Made by a program: the position numbers and the translations under genes
Assembly (NCBI GenBank): GCA_964019335.1
Contig: OZ025742.1
Location: 310,001 to 374,000 of the forward strand
Direction of reading: 5' to 3'
Length of the DNA stretch: 64,000 nt
From: Diplonema japonicum
Taxonomy: Eukaryota; Euglenozoa; Diplonemea; Diplonemida; Diplonemidae
The notes under the pieces: model-generated
Told to the model about the DNA's origin: nothing
Seen by the model: only the letters and a program-made list of their open reading frames with translations
Database searches by the model: none
Shown here: positions 29,701 to 38,590 of the stretch, one piece after another
Layout of the letters: the number at the start of each line of letters is the position of its first letter
Position numbering within the stretch: position 1 is the stretch's first letter

Positions 29701-32601
29701 CATTTCACGGGCTCGGTTGGGTTCCGGGTGCCCTTGGAAATTCCTGTGGAACGCATAGGCAGCAACAACACGTGCGGGTATTACGACAATACAGCTCAAG
29801 AGTTCACGAACAAAGGCTGTACACTCACACCGCAGTCGGTGTGTGAATGCCATGACGTGCAAGGCAACCTTTTCCCTGTTCACGTGGCTGTGCTGGACTG
29901 GGAAAAAATTGCACCTGAGAAGACGGCGAACCCAACGCCCTCCCCAACACCAACTCCGACGGATCCAAAGGAAACTCAGAGCGCCAGTGTTGCCGCTCCT
30001 ATTATATACCTCGCGGTGATAACGATCTTCGGGGCGCGAATCATTTACGAAGGCATCCTTGACTACGGGAGACGACCCCGTTACAACCGGCACCCTGTGA
30101 GTGTGCAGTCGACTTTTAACAAGCTGACGGCGAAGAAATGCAGGAGGGGGCCTATGGTGTCGACGGACCCACTCGAGGTAGTGGAGTTTCTAGTGGCACG
30201 CCGCTTTGCGATCTCAGAAGGCGTTCCGAAAAATTACAAGCTCGGTTCGAATCTGGTCGACAACAATCTTTGGATGTATCTGCTGTGGACACGGGGTGGG
30301 TGGTTGCCCGTGTCTTCTCTTAGGTACACCAACATTTTGCAATACGAACGGGAGTGCGTTTTTCTGATATCTGTTTTGGTGTTCCCCTTTTGGTGTGCTT
30401 TTCTACTGACAATCACCGGTTCGAATCGGGATGGGGATTACTCTTTCGGGACTGCGCTTGAGACAGCATGCTTAGGTGTCGTGTCGAACAGTGCTGTGTC
30501 TGCTGTGTTGATACGAATGATCGAAAAGGTCCCGTCCCCGCAGGAAGAGATCGAAGAGCTTCCGTCACCGTCGCCATCACCGCCGGCAAGGCGTAGCAGG
30601 GTGTCGTTCTTCGGGAAGAAAACGAGGAGGGCGAGCAACCTCTCTTCCGTCAAAACAAATTCCTTCGCGCTGACAACGAACGAGCTGGAATATGTTTTAT
30701 ACGACGAGGCAAAAGACGGCCGGCTGCACACAGCAACCGCAGTACACCTCTGCAAAAACCTGCTGTGCCAAGGCTTATACGGCGTTCTAGAAGAGAACGC
30801 TTCCCTTCCTTTGGACTTCTACGCCATTGACGTCCGCAAGTCTGTCGAGCATGTGAAGGATATCTTCTCAAAAGCATTGGATGCAACATCAACAACCCCC
30901 GACACAGGGTACAGTACAGATATAGACGCGCTGTGGGACGCGGAACTGAATAGGTCCCCTCTGTTAATGGCTGGAGCAGAGGCAGCGAAAATGCACCTTT
31001 TTAAACACTCCGCGGCGCTCTTCCATCTCGGCATCCTTGCAGAAAACCCGGATCTATTCTCTGTTCTGAACTTTCAGATCCCCCCGAACAGCCCTGAGAA
31101 GCTATGTCATGCCGTGGTGAACAATGCCTTCAGCGTCGGCATTCTTTTCTGCAAAGAATTCTGCATGACAGGTTCGATGTCGATGCCGTTCGACGTTTTC
31201 CAATCTGCGTATGAAGCAAGCGCCGAGATGTGCACTAGCGAACTTCTCAGCATCTCTATGATCGGGTTGGGAGCGTCTTGGAGGGAATGGGCATGGCCGG
31301 GCGGGATACCATACCCGCAAGTTGAAGAAACAAAACAAGAAGGCTACACACAAAGCATGCTGGAGGTACAGCTTCTAACCAGGAACAAACTTGCGATCGC
31401 CCATGCCCTGCGGTACACGCGAACACCCGAGTACATGTGTGAAGAAATAACGGAACCAAGCCAATCCGACGGGGTTCTCCGTGGGGTGTACCAACCCCCA
31501 GCAACACCTATCCCGTTGGAGATCGCGAAGCTGATATTACTATTATTAACACCTCAGGACGATCGGGCTGAATGCGCAGACCTCTTGCTTCAACAACAAG
31601 GCGATGCAGTCAAAGCATCACAGCAGGTGGACATAGTCAAACCATTACTAGATCCTGTCGAGGTCCAACCGTTCACCCGCAATGAATGGTTGGCGTACTA
31701 TTTGAACTTCCGGTTAAACGGTGTCCGCGGTGCTGTATATGTGACAACGTCTACGGGTGACTATGCAAGCGCCTCGCTTCCATTCTACGGTCTGGCACAG
31801 AGATCGACGTCACATGGTGTTCGGAATGGTTCTGGGACACGGCAGAATCCTTTTTACGGGCTCAACGCATGCTTGAAGGATCTCAGAGAAGGCGACATGG
31901 TGCTACTGTTGCCAGGGGTGTACCCTCCCTTTGAGATTCCCACCGCAGTACCAATGGAAGACGCAACGAAAATAACATTCGCGCTGGAGATCCTACCTGA
32001 AGGATGGCTGCACAAAGGTGTGAAGCACAGAACGGTTACCATCACCGCCGAAGGATGTCAAGGAAGAGGGATACAAATAGTACATTCAACTAACGTCATT
32101 CTTCGCGGGTTGAGGATTTCCTTCTGTAAGCTTGCCATCGATGCGAGGCTGTCGACGGGGGTGCGGGTAGAAGACTGTACTTCATGGAACTGCGACGACA
32201 CATTACGCAGGGCACCACGTGATGCGACAGAGGGCCAGGTTTCCTTGTGTGGGTTAAAATCCATCCGATCCCTTCGGGTTGCGGTGGCTTTTGTGCTTGT
32301 TGTTACATCCTTATTGTTAGTTATGACAACGACACACCTGGTGCTTGACCTGGCGCTTGTTCCAACTGTGTATTGGATAATAAATAGTGTTGCGGCGTTG
32401 GGTCTAGACGTCCTTTTCTTCCGTCCTGTGATCTCGCTGTGTGCAGTGGCGTGGAACATTGTCACCGGTTGCGGTGGTGGTGCACAGGATGGGTTCGATT
32501 CCACCCCGATCAACACTTTAACCCAGTATGGGCCCACATCTCCTGATGAAAACTTCATCGATAACTTGGACACCCCCGTCGACATGCTTGAGGTAATGTA
32601 A
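23737..32601 (+). CDS. Giant polycystin-1-like surface protein (LamG, EGF, REJ/GPS, TM, beta-helix)
   Basis: A single ORF of 2,954 residues. A short signal peptide is followed by a LamG/concanavalin-like domain (about 60-290, with WHHIAVAF and YIDGT). Beta-sandwich repeats run to about 960, then Cys-rich EGF-like modules (about 968-1110, GHCSINGTCICH pattern). A REJ-like region covers about 1200-1990. A GPS-like motif (about 2011-2050) has CGYYD...GC...CECHD, but the usual HL/T cleavage triplet is absent. A transmembrane helix (about 2085-2108) and a polycystin-1-type helix pair (about 2206-2265) follow. A cytoplasmic-looking stretch carries a right-handed beta-helix/pectate-lyase-like segment (about 2666-2830), and two last helices lie near 2847-2905. 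No polycystin channel module is present. A role as ciliary or cell-surface receptor is inferred. The ATG follows a C-run/CAG leader. Confidence 0.75.
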   Translation: MNILPVLLLTLSSLEIEYLFDDGDSFASLFNTAGGTHQGNLTKTGPDNGVQPCGSHPKAWGYGAAEAAHASPGPMWSGRWEVEWWDGWVLEGWVRSSGGKTILLTTNGSFFETSGCAISIQGDRVMFENFGQIVTETQSFTTTESQTGSIPVNDTLFRSDNLSAVVRNLTNNTATLTATPTTMPLVVFQDNNDTYPATSTETLGRQNYITLSVWHHIAVAFCEQDSQVVIYIDGTVREVVPVPRGTPRCDFTSGDVGVLIPSSAGWGVDNFRFYNSYLSEDNVSALYTDAYQPKAGIVSGTQEVFASLSLTFSVHPFHGQGVSVVFAGKNCLEPLSEPYHFGNGSVSIPTAVVVPLRETLFGQFCLSYDGGFRYHRVSGYIATFSKAQTTEYRFERTAEYLWFFFEGTGLCSMPNVDRAKLVEIPSETPPVLATYGGNLTALTQRLDFYCGNNNGVLETADLLPGDERALQTTSARLTPLNGLGGDFIVCYKNDGGTGVSTWTAVGRYLEIPEGHGTTGWITLIGAGQQFYQDNEYSIGCALSAAMPAYGLGCASVEWLYPPLGWLHSVMSLRFVNVNASSVVSLPGAFLQKALSVNLSSSVGFAGNFTEKGYIGLPTDIQYEHPRLWSLTKYFVEVFKPAGAEPTSGRDALRFVFGGETDVNDACNTGTVQVDFVPYSGTETHRRFEVVFPPKLPGTATVCYGQPGDPSGYRQITPTVNSHLSVIASISNYSLNPYPPFVNQTFVLVVLGQNIFGVNDTVYLTKTRCESTNIIDDHLYPFPAIETQYDSYGVSIGRSAVFEVPSGYKKDILKVCYNPGPGYTGVGVAAVTNLWEPIWVTNKPEVLSINLGGALDLSMVGNGEVAVHTVFEIGLLDRFGAPVENIGARCVISVTSASVWIDPPPSNFVPVLSGTTAMFTTQRSPGMCDFSGLFGASLGMFGTADILVEVTLTDYTLLSTSVPVFIAQPCDPVTTCSSRGHCSINGTCICHTNYVTGSWEGASCEQCRYGYYGQSCNIYCDHATCNGHGSCSTMGDCICDVSFRGPSCGICRQNFQLPDCLLCMAGHYGSDCMTRGCVAGGCGNGQCSTEGACLCSDGWMGTTCQTQIAPVKCDDMMLTRAAISRDKKTIEIAFLEAVATATHVGRTGCWEYMHNMTSETCWWSDEQTLVLDNNANRFTTGDVLRVVQGGAVDYHGCTTTKTANVTIISAGTAPTVTPTIVGPSSVAECSGAAFYADVRSGDGSLPDTTVTWSFAVETGVLSPSAHLARLASTTTTNMLQVPADYMTPGRYKIILSVRDAWGTVYTASLTVLKRNTRDDTAGSYPGLWVGVTSIIQSITSDPFVLSGMMAIPGCIYPNGIMGPATQLYSFKWTVVDSLQRTVDMRLLYDLTFRPVAVLEAPPGFFSPLFSPYAISLEAQSMSSAKAKEAVQSKLIVSAGKLGMALSGVGRQHQLPSNETLSALCWDPETEFSGPTVRVPSSKTTMMWGCRKGKRRSNPGDACELFPGLLTRREIGLAATAPPGVYHVVVECTKTWISDVVPLMRSEIRSGYIEVVPSPTSRSAAPLQARQTEVELAIVQNPYPYSSLLAFIPVLNGLHSISDTWWTCEGLCPTSLSSLASGTRYVFTVTYELSPWYPVDANQTVVHILYAEVVTTQKITIGKVSLIDARPIAASLTVIRAVTYGWGQPAGGLEYRFEAEITGKLRYVVSDWSVETGVEIRVPYVSSLETFTITVTARDIWGTKETVTTGVPVFNKENAGLDVILERMKQDRMHHPVSMVGLVDLSIYMSASGVGNGEAEKLGFFLSNFPRTGLGRTRTGRLQAVFGLKVFIEAKCLDYTPTFDETMHVAGIMLEVTQGSSLEIDPETSRNILTIFEWLAPLLTEYNATGEATLTDLIHTVTHAAGNFSPAGTNNFSICETSPSGQLTGLYHSTNPATFTPLYVNPVPHGLATVCRFIWGYDVLHWTNGVVKVHGASTVSVSAVETVTGKHFTGSVGFRVPLEIPVERIGSNNTCGYYDNTAQEFTNKGCTLTPQSVCECHDVQGNLFPVHVAVLDWEKIAPEKTANPTPSPTPTPTDPKETQSASVAAPIIYLAVITIFGARIIYEGILDYGRRPRYNRHPVSVQSTFNKLTAKKCRRGPMVSTDPLEVVEFLVARRFAISEGVPKNYKLGSNLVDNNLWMYLLWTRGGWLPVSSLRYTNILQYERECVFLISVLVFPFWCAFLLTITGSNRDGDYSFGTALETACLGVVSNSAVSAVLIRMIEKVPSPQEEIEELPSPSPSPPARRSRVSFFGKKTRRASNLSSVKTNSFALTTNELEYVLYDEAKDGRLHTATAVHLCKNLLCQGLYGVLEENASLPLDFYAIDVRKSVEHVKDIFSKALDATSTTPDTGYSTDIDALWDAELNRSPLLMAGAEAAKMHLFKHSAALFHLGILAENPDLFSVLNFQIPPNSPEKLCHAVVNNAFSVGILFCKEFCMTGSMSMPFDVFQSAYEASAEMCTSELLSISMIGLGASWREWAWPGGIPYPQVEETKQEGYTQSMLEVQLLTRNKLAIAHALRYTRTPEYMCEEITEPSQSDGVLRGVYQPPATPIPLEIAKLILLLLTPQDDRAECADLLLQQQGDAVKASQQVDIVKPLLDPVEVQPFTRNEWLAYYLNFRLNGVRGAVYVTTSTGDYASASLPFYGLAQRSTSHGVRNGSGTRQNPFYGLNACLKDLREGDMVLLLPGVYPPFEIPTAVPMEDATKITFALEILPEGWLHKGVKHRTVTITAEGCQGRGIQIVHSTNVILRGLRISFCKLAIDARLSTGVRVEDCTSWNCDDTLRRAPRDATEGQVSLCGLKSIRSLRVAVAFVLVVTSLLLVMTTTHLVLDLALVPTVYWIINSVAALGLDVLFFRPVISLCAVAWNIVTGCGGGAQDGFDSTPINTLTQYGPTSPDENFIDNLDTPVDMLEVM

Positions 32602-32806
32602 TGTTATGGAAGGTCTTCCGACCTTTCGGCCTTTTTTTTTTTTTTTTTTACTTTTTTTTTTCTCCCCCCCCCATCATCCGCCCTCTTTAATTATCAACAT
32701 TTCACACAGGTTTTTTTTTTTTTTTTTTTTTTTCCCCTCCCACAACCGCATCTTACATATATATATATTTGTTTTTTTTTTTTTTCTTCTTCCACATACC
32801 TTTTAC

Positions 32807-33403
32807 ATGTCAACTGGTACCAGCGCTAACCAGCTTCCTTTGGAATTATGGCAGCTTGCCGGGCAGTTTATTGGGGTAAACCATCTTCAGCAGTGGAGGG
32901 GGGTGTCAAAAAAAGCGCGAGACATGGCACCTGAGTTCAAGATCATCCACGTGGTAGTAAGGGGGTGGGCAGAGATACGGGGGAAACACGGAAAATCCGT
33001 TCTTTTTAAAGAACGAAAAGGGCAGGTTACCATCGCGAACTACTGCACTTTGGAAGATGTTTTGAAGCAGGCAAAGATGATGTGGCCGATGTGGGACTTA
33101 CGGGGGCATGAAATCCATCCAGTTACCCCTCAGGGGACAGTGGTGTCTAAATACCCATCCACAACCCCACTCTTCTCCCTGAAAGATTTCAAGGAGCTGA
33201 TTTTAGTACCCCCGACGGCGACCACCAAGATTTTGGTCACTCCTTCAACTCTTCTTCCTTACACCACCGCTCCTGAAGCCACGGTAAGTGATCTTCTTCA
33301 GAAAGCAGGTACTTTTCGAGGGGTCTCACTAACTCTCCATGGAGACCCGTTATCCGTGGAGTCTGCTCTCCCCCGACAAAACTTCCTCTATGCTGTAGCA
33401 TAA
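32807..33403 (+). CDS. F-box-like protein
   Basis: 198 residues from the first ATG that follows T-rich leader sequence; the frame is open further upstream but encodes only poly-Phe. An N-terminal F-box-like helix set reads LPLELWQLAGQFI..NHLQQWRGVSKKAR (residues 10-41), with the Leu-Pro start and Trp/Arg-Val-Ser-Lys pattern of F-boxes. These bind SKP1 and bring substrates to SCF ubiquitin ligases. The C-terminal part (residues 45-198) shows no LRR, kelch or WD repeats and is not recognised. It lies 205 bp after the polycystin-like gene, same strand. Confidence 0.6.
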   Translation: MSTGTSANQLPLELWQLAGQFIGVNHLQQWRGVSKKARDMAPEFKIIHVVVRGWAEIRGKHGKSVLFKERKGQVTIANYCTLEDVLKQAKMMWPMWDLRGHEIHPVTPQGTVVSKYPSTTPLFSLKDFKELILVPPTATTKILVTPSTLLPYTTAPEATVSDLLQKAGTFRGVSLTLHGDPLSVESALPRQNFLYAVA

Positions 33404-33419
33404 AATATTTGTGTCATAA

Positions 33420-33463
<44 letters not shown>

Positions 33464-34345
33464 TTCTATTCCCTCCGTTCACGATGGGCTGTGAGGCTTT
33501 TTTTTTTTTTTGGTTTCGTCATTTTTTTTTTTTTAATGTGTGTTTTTTTATTATTATTTTTTTTTCTTTATTTCTCGCTTCTTCTTCTTTTTTTTTTTCT
33601 TCCCTTCTTTTTCTTCTTTTTCTCTCTCTCTTTTTTTTTTTTTTTTTTTTTTTTTATATTTTTACTTCTCTCCGCAGCTTTAACATCTCATAAAGCATGC
33701 ACAATGGAGGGAGGTCAATTTAAAAAAAAAAAAAAAAAAAAAAAAAGAAAAAGAAAAAAAGGAAGGAGGAAGAAAAATAATGAAGAAGGAGTGTGGGAAA
33801 AAAAAAAAGAGAAAAAAAAAGCTTGATCCGCCCCATTTTCTCAAATGGGCTGGTGTGGTGCTTATTCATTTTTTGAAGAAGAGGAATGCACCACCTTTCG
33901 AGGGCATAGATCCTGTTGGTGTGCATCTTGCTTCTTTGGTTTAAAAAAAAAAATGTGTGGTCAGCCTTCGCTGGGTTGCCCTTCTAATTTCTTTTAACTT
34001 GGGCTTTTACCTCATTCTGGAAAAAAAAAAAAAAAAAAAAGAAAAAAGAAAAAAAAAAAAAGGAAAAGAGAAATAAAAGAAAGAAGAAACTATACTGCAT
34101 TTGCTTTTCTCGACTTTCTTTTTGTTCTCACTTCTGCTCCTTCTAACTCTGTCCCTCTCTCCTCCCTTTTTCTTCCCTCTTTCTTCTTCAATGGATCATG
34201 TATTTATGGTTTTTATTTTTTCACTTTTTTTTTTTTTTTTTTTTTTTTTTTTCCATTCATTTTTTTTCTTTTTGGAATTCCATGGCAAAACAAAAAAAAA
34301 AAAGAGAGAGATCGAACAAATAACGACAACTTACATATAATTAGC
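33404..34345. other. Intergenic low-complexity region with one coding-like island
   Basis: A T run of about 40, pyrimidine tracts, then A-rich sequence. One mixed island (33822-33944), directly after an A-rich AAAAG, reads LDPPHFLKWAGVVLIHFLKKRN...HLASLV and stops at TAA. A possible first exon is ATG 33704 (MEGG), but no GT-AG pair keeps the frame. The minus strand is also open there. Status undecided. Confidence 0.35.
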
Positions 34346-35101
34346 ATGGAAGTTTTAATATTTTTTTTATTTCTTCTCCTCCACTGTCTAGCTTGGGGAG
34401 AAGGTCAAGAAAAAGAAAGAAAGAGGGGGGGGGGGGGGGACTCTAAGGTCAATAAGAATGTAGCTGGGTGAAAGAGAAAGGAATACGGGATAGGGGGGAA
34501 GAGAGACGGAGCGAACAGTGAAAAAATCATACACAGGGAAAGAGACCGCCGTGGAACCAAAGGAAGGCAGCAAATACGAATTTAAAAAGCAAACAGTTTT
34601 CCCCACTGGTTCGGACTCCCTTGTGAAAGGGGTTTTTTTTTTCTTGTTCCTCCTTTTTTTTTCTTCCCCCTCCCCCCTTTTCGTTTGAGCCTACCATACT
34701 TCTTTGAGTACAGTTCGGTGTCCCCCAGTTTCTTCCCCACCCCTTTTCACTTACACACAAAAAAAAAAAAAGAAAAAGAAAAAAAGAAAAGAAAGAAAAT
34801 TTAACTAAAAAAAAAGGGGGGGGAGAAGGTCTCCACCATCAGGATAAACCTGGTTTGCCAACTTTTTTTATATTTCTTCTTCTTCTTTTTTTTCTATAAA
34901 CAGCTAGAAAGAAGGGGGGGGGGGGGGTTTCCTTAGGGGGGGTGGAGAAAAAAAATAAAAGAAGAAAAAAAAGGAAACAAAAAATTATTTTATGAGCATT
35001 TTTGTTTTTCGTCTACTTCCAGTCCTCTCGCGAAGTGTGGTGCCCACTGTTTGGTGCCGTGGTCGGGCTTCAAGAGAAAAGGCCTGGGGGCAGAAGAATA
35101 A
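34346..35101 (+). CDS. Small multi-exon gene with signal peptide (partial model)
   Basis: Exon 1 (34346-34403) encodes a clear signal peptide, MEVLIFFLFLLLHCLAWGEG. Its GT donor (34404) and the ACACAG acceptor at 34531-34536 join in frame (phase 1, Gly) to exon 2 (34537-34631), encoding KETAVEPKEGSKYEFKKQ...SDSLVKG. A terminal exon is likely at 35023-35101, after CTTCCAG, encoding PLAKCGAHCLVPWSGFK...GAEE and ending at TAA 35099-35101. Its phase does not follow directly from exon 2, so at least one exon between 34632 and 35022 is unplaced (candidates near 34705-34755 and 34829-34852). The product would be a small secreted or membrane protein. No family is recognised. No stretch is long enough to show up as a conventional ORF. 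Confidence 0.55.
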
Positions 35102-35559
35102 AAAGTGCTTTTTTTTTTGTACTAATAAAACAAAGAAGAGAGGCTAAAGGCCCCTTTTCGTCTAGACTACCCCCCCTTTTTTTCTTGCTAATTTCCACTC
35201 TTGCGAAGAAACCATTTGCAGTAAACTATATTTCCACCCCCTTTTTTTTAATTGTACCGGTACTTCCTTATAAAAAAAAAGATTTTTTTTTGTTGTATTA
35301 AACAAAGTACGGCTGCAGCTTCGGAAAAGAACAACAACGAAAAAAAAAAAAAAAAGAAAAAAAAATAACAGTTTCTTTCTAATCTCTTCTTGACATCTGT
35401 TCTGGTCCTCTTTACTCCCGTTTCCCCTCCTTTTTTTTCTTTCTTTTTTTTTCTTGCCTTTTTTTTTTTTTACTCCCCTCCATTCTTTCGATGCAAAAAA
35501 AAAAAAAAAAAACCCCAGCAAAAAAAAATACACAAAAAAAAAAAAAAAAAAAAAAAAAA
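35102..35559. other. Spacer and leader of the kinase gene
   Basis: T-rich then A-rich sequence ending in a roughly 27-nt A run right before the start codon. Nothing else recognised. Confidence 0.6.
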
Positions 35560-36723
35560 ATGCCAAAGCGGAAAGCGAGCGTTCTCCAAGACAGGACAAA
35601 CACCACACCAGCAACATCAAAACACAATGTGGCAAGTGGGGCCAAACCGCATTGGACGGAATACCGGCCCACAAGGCTCGTAGACTTCTGCTTCGAGGAT
35701 GCAAAGGGGAGGGAAAGAGTGGCTGCCCTCCCCGCCAGCTACAAGGAGGCAAAGTATATGGGAAGCGGTGCCTTTGGTACCGTGCTGACCGCAGAGACAA
35801 ACGACAACAAGCGCATCGTGGTAAAGATGATAGAATGCGACACAGAAATTCAAATAGAGAGTGCGATTAGAGAGCTGCATAATCTGTGCTTCTTCACCTT
35901 CGAGGCCCCCCACAACCACATCATTCCCTTTGTGGACACATGGTTTGCAAACAATTCACTTTTCGTCTCGCTTCCTCGGTTCGAATTCCCGCTGGACGTC
36001 GTTTTAGAAAAAAAAATTGAAAAACCACTGGCGTGTATTCCAGGGAAAATAAGAGAAGATCTCACAGTACAACTCCTGGCGGCGGTTATCCACCTCCATC
36101 AGCTGGGAATTGTACACCGTGACTTAAAACCGAGCAACGTTGTTGTGAACAAGGATTTATCAGAATTGTGCGTAATCGACTTGGGGAGCTTGAGAAAACC
36201 TAGCGTTGCAGGTGAACAAGGTCCGCCGTTAACTCCCGCGAAAAATTGCATGACAGAGGGGTACTTCCCTCCTGAAACACTTGTTGGCGTTGAAAAATCT
36301 TATGGCAGGGAAGCTGACAACTTTGCTGTCGGGCTGACTCTTGCATCAATGATAACTGGGGGTGAAATATTTGAAGACAACGAGAAGGTTGAGGACAAGC
36401 TTGACTCGCTGAAGCTGGAAAAGAAACGGAGAGCTTTTGTTCGATCCCTGTTCCACGGCATCAGAGGTATTCCCGACAGGGAGATTGACTGCATAACTAG
36501 TCTCCTTGCAGCTCACCCGGCGGCTCGAGCTACATCTGTTCAAGTTTTTAGAAAACTCACGGGGTCAGACACCCCACCCCCACCTGATGTATTTTACGAC
36601 GAACCACAATATGAAATGGGCGACGAAAACAAGATGCTTGACACCCTCAAGCAAAAAGTTGCAAAGGCACGTAGTAAGTTGAAGCAACGGGAAAGGGAGA
36701 ACAGTTTGATAAGACGAGGCTGA
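35560..36723 (+). CDS. Protein kinase
   Basis: 387 residues from ATG 35560, which ends an A run; the frame extends 23 codons upstream as poly-Lys from another ATG, but that looks like leader. Kinase signatures appear in order: Gly loop MGSGAFGTV, VVKMIE with the ATP-binding Lys, an alpha-C Glu in IRELHNL, the catalytic loop VHRDLKPSNVV, and DLG in place of DFG. An activation segment ends in YFPPETL (APE-like) and the F-helix reads DNFAVGLTLASM. All catalytic residues are present, so an active Ser/Thr kinase is expected. The group is unclear; the compact domain with a short charged C-terminal coiled tail (LKQKVAKARSKLKQRERE) gives no subfamily. No membrane segment. Confidence 0.87.
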   Translation: MPKRKASVLQDRTNTTPATSKHNVASGAKPHWTEYRPTRLVDFCFEDAKGRERVAALPASYKEAKYMGSGAFGTVLTAETNDNKRIVVKMIECDTEIQIESAIRELHNLCFFTFEAPHNHIIPFVDTWFANNSLFVSLPRFEFPLDVVLEKKIEKPLACIPGKIREDLTVQLLAAVIHLHQLGIVHRDLKPSNVVVNKDLSELCVIDLGSLRKPSVAGEQGPPLTPAKNCMTEGYFPPETLVGVEKSYGREADNFAVGLTLASMITGGEIFEDNEKVEDKLDSLKLEKKRRAFVRSLFHGIRGIPDREIDCITSLLAAHPAARATSVQVFRKLTGSDTPPPPDVFYDEPQYEMGDENKMLDTLKQKVAKARSKLKQRERENSLIRRG

Positions 36724-36949
36724 GATTCTCTCTCTTCCCCCCCCCCCCCCCCCCCTTTCTTCCCTGCCCAACAGGATAGTAGTCCTGTAGGTTGATTTTT
36801 CTGCCCTCATTAGATTTGAGTTTTTTTTTTTTTGTATCTCCATTCCCCCCGCGCCTTTAGATTTTGCATTTTTTTTTTCTTTGTGGTGTTTTTTTTTTTT
36901 TTTTTTTTTTTTTTTATTATTATTACCGGATTCGTATTTATATTGTTAT
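36724..36949. other. Spacer between the kinase and the second piggyBac element
   Basis: C run, then T runs, ending in the TTAT that flanks the transposon. Confidence 0.5.
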
Positions 36950-38590
36950 CCCCTAAACGCCCGGGGCCTATCTACGGTACCCCCCCATTTTCGTTGTTGC
37001 TTTAAATACTCAAAAAAAGGGCAGCATGCAACCATAGGAAGGTGCAAGGAAAGGGTAAACGGTACTAAAATTTTCAATTCCAGGTGCCAGATTCAGATGA
37101 GAACACTTAACTATGTGTGTAAGAGGGGGGTTGAGGGTGTACTTTTTATGTCCGATTTTGGGGGGTCTAGTCGTGGGGGTCCGTGGAGTTATGGCTGGGC
37201 TAAAAAGGGCAGCATTCAGCCCTATTTGGTGCCCTGAACTCTAGGATTGAGGTCAGTCTGGAGACTTTTTGGGGCTGTGAGATGAAAATGTGGGATGAAA
37301 AAAGCAACTTGTGAGTTTTTTTTCCAGCTGGGGTAGCATGCAAGGGTAAAAAACACGTTTTGCATAAGGGGGTTTTGCAACAGGGGCACCACGTTTGCAC
37401 CTTCTTCCCCCCAGGTACAACATAGAGCACCCTCCTCACCTTCGTTCCGTTCATCATGGTCTCGGAGGTGTGATTTAGGGTCAAATCGAGACGTTTTGGG
37501 TATTTCTGAGTGAGGGAATCCTCATTGCTAGCGTGTTTGCGCTTGGGGGTCGGTGACGGTGTTGTCGGGGGTGTGTGCTATCGGTTTTTGGGGCATGGGT
37601 GAGAAGCTTGCCAACAAGTTCTTCTTTAAAGTTCGAGAAGCCATAATTTGTGCCACATTCCCTGTTCTCCTTCCAGATTATGAAGGAGTTGGCAACACAG
37701 CTTTCCAGGACCCAATAAAAAACGGCCATGGTCCACTTACGGGTTTTCATATGCCGAACCCCGATCCCCTGGAGCTGGTCATGCCGGTCGACCCCCCCCA
37801 TGTTGTTGTTGTAATCAATAACCTGGTAGGGACATTCCACCTTCCTGGTCTTCCACTTCCCCTTCTCCTTCTTCGAGCGTTCGACGCTCGTGTTTTCCCC
37901 CAGAGGCAAGGTGGACATGAAGAACACCTCGCGTGAGTCCATCCACCGGATGAGGTGCACCGGACCCTGCTGCAGCATCATCCACTGCCCCTCCCTGAGC
38001 TGCAGCTGCTTCTGCGCCTTTGTCATCCTCCCTGGCGTGTTCCTTTTCGGGCTGCGGAAGGAAGCCGGAATGCTCCGGCAGTTCCTCCTGCAGGTCGAGC
38101 AGGAGTGCATCTTGTTTTCGTATAGCTTCTGATGGAGCCCCAGGGAACAGAAGAAGTTGTCGAAGGCGATACTACGGTGGGTTCCCAGCCAGGGGTCGAC
38201 AGCACACATGACTAGGTCCTGTGTTGTGGACTTCTTGCTGCAAATGTTGAAATTCGCCAGGTAACCGTTTGTTGAGTCGCATGTAGCGATTACCTTGATG
38301 CCCACCGAGTTGTTTTTTCGTGGTGCCATGACTTTCATTGTTGTCCGCCCATCAAAGGGGATAACACTGTCGTCAACAGACAACCACTTGCCAGGGGTCC
38401 GCACAGTCCTACACCGGTTGACAATGATGTCAAGAAACCTGCGCATGAGGAGCAGTTTGTCTTCAGAGTCCTTACTGACGTTTTCTATGTTGTCAAAGGC
38501 GATGTGACGCTGGATGTCGACAAATCTGTTTCTGCCCATAGCTTTAAACGCCGGGATCGCTAAATTAACGTCCGCGCGGGCGTTTAGGGG
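36950..38590 (-). mobile_element. piggyBac-type transposon with TTAT target duplication
   Basis: The ends are 14-bp perfect inverted repeats CCCCTAAACGCCCG (36950-36963 and, inverted, 38577-38590). They are flanked by direct TTAT on both sides (36946-36949; 38591-38594) instead of the canonical TTAA. It is 1,641 bp and contains one transposase gene on the minus strand. The end sequence is a relative of that of the 6.2-kb element (CCCTTATC-x-GCCCA). Confidence 0.82.
37320..38539 (-). pseudogene. piggyBac transposase, N-terminus lost, one frameshift
   Basis: The main ORF (38539 to 37481, 352 residues) begins MGRNRFVDIQRHIAFDN, which is the middle of the usual protein. It holds all three catalytic Asp motifs: LSVDDSVIPF, IAFDNFF and YNNNMGGVDRHDQ. 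Its stop at 37481 is caused by a frame change. The next frame carries on with GTKVRRVLYVVPGGKK and the Cys-rich C-terminal zinc module (CPCCKTPLCKTCFLPLH, about 37400-37320). Only about 50 bp separate the terminal repeat from the first Met, and an in-frame TAA lies at the terminus, so the usual N-terminal 100-plus residues are missing. Catalytic core preserved, protein probably not functional. Confidence 0.82.

Noticed and set aside
30418-30432. GGTTCGAATCGGG, a tRNA B-box-like sequence
   Set aside because: Lies inside the polycystin-like coding frame with no A box upstream at tRNA spacing.
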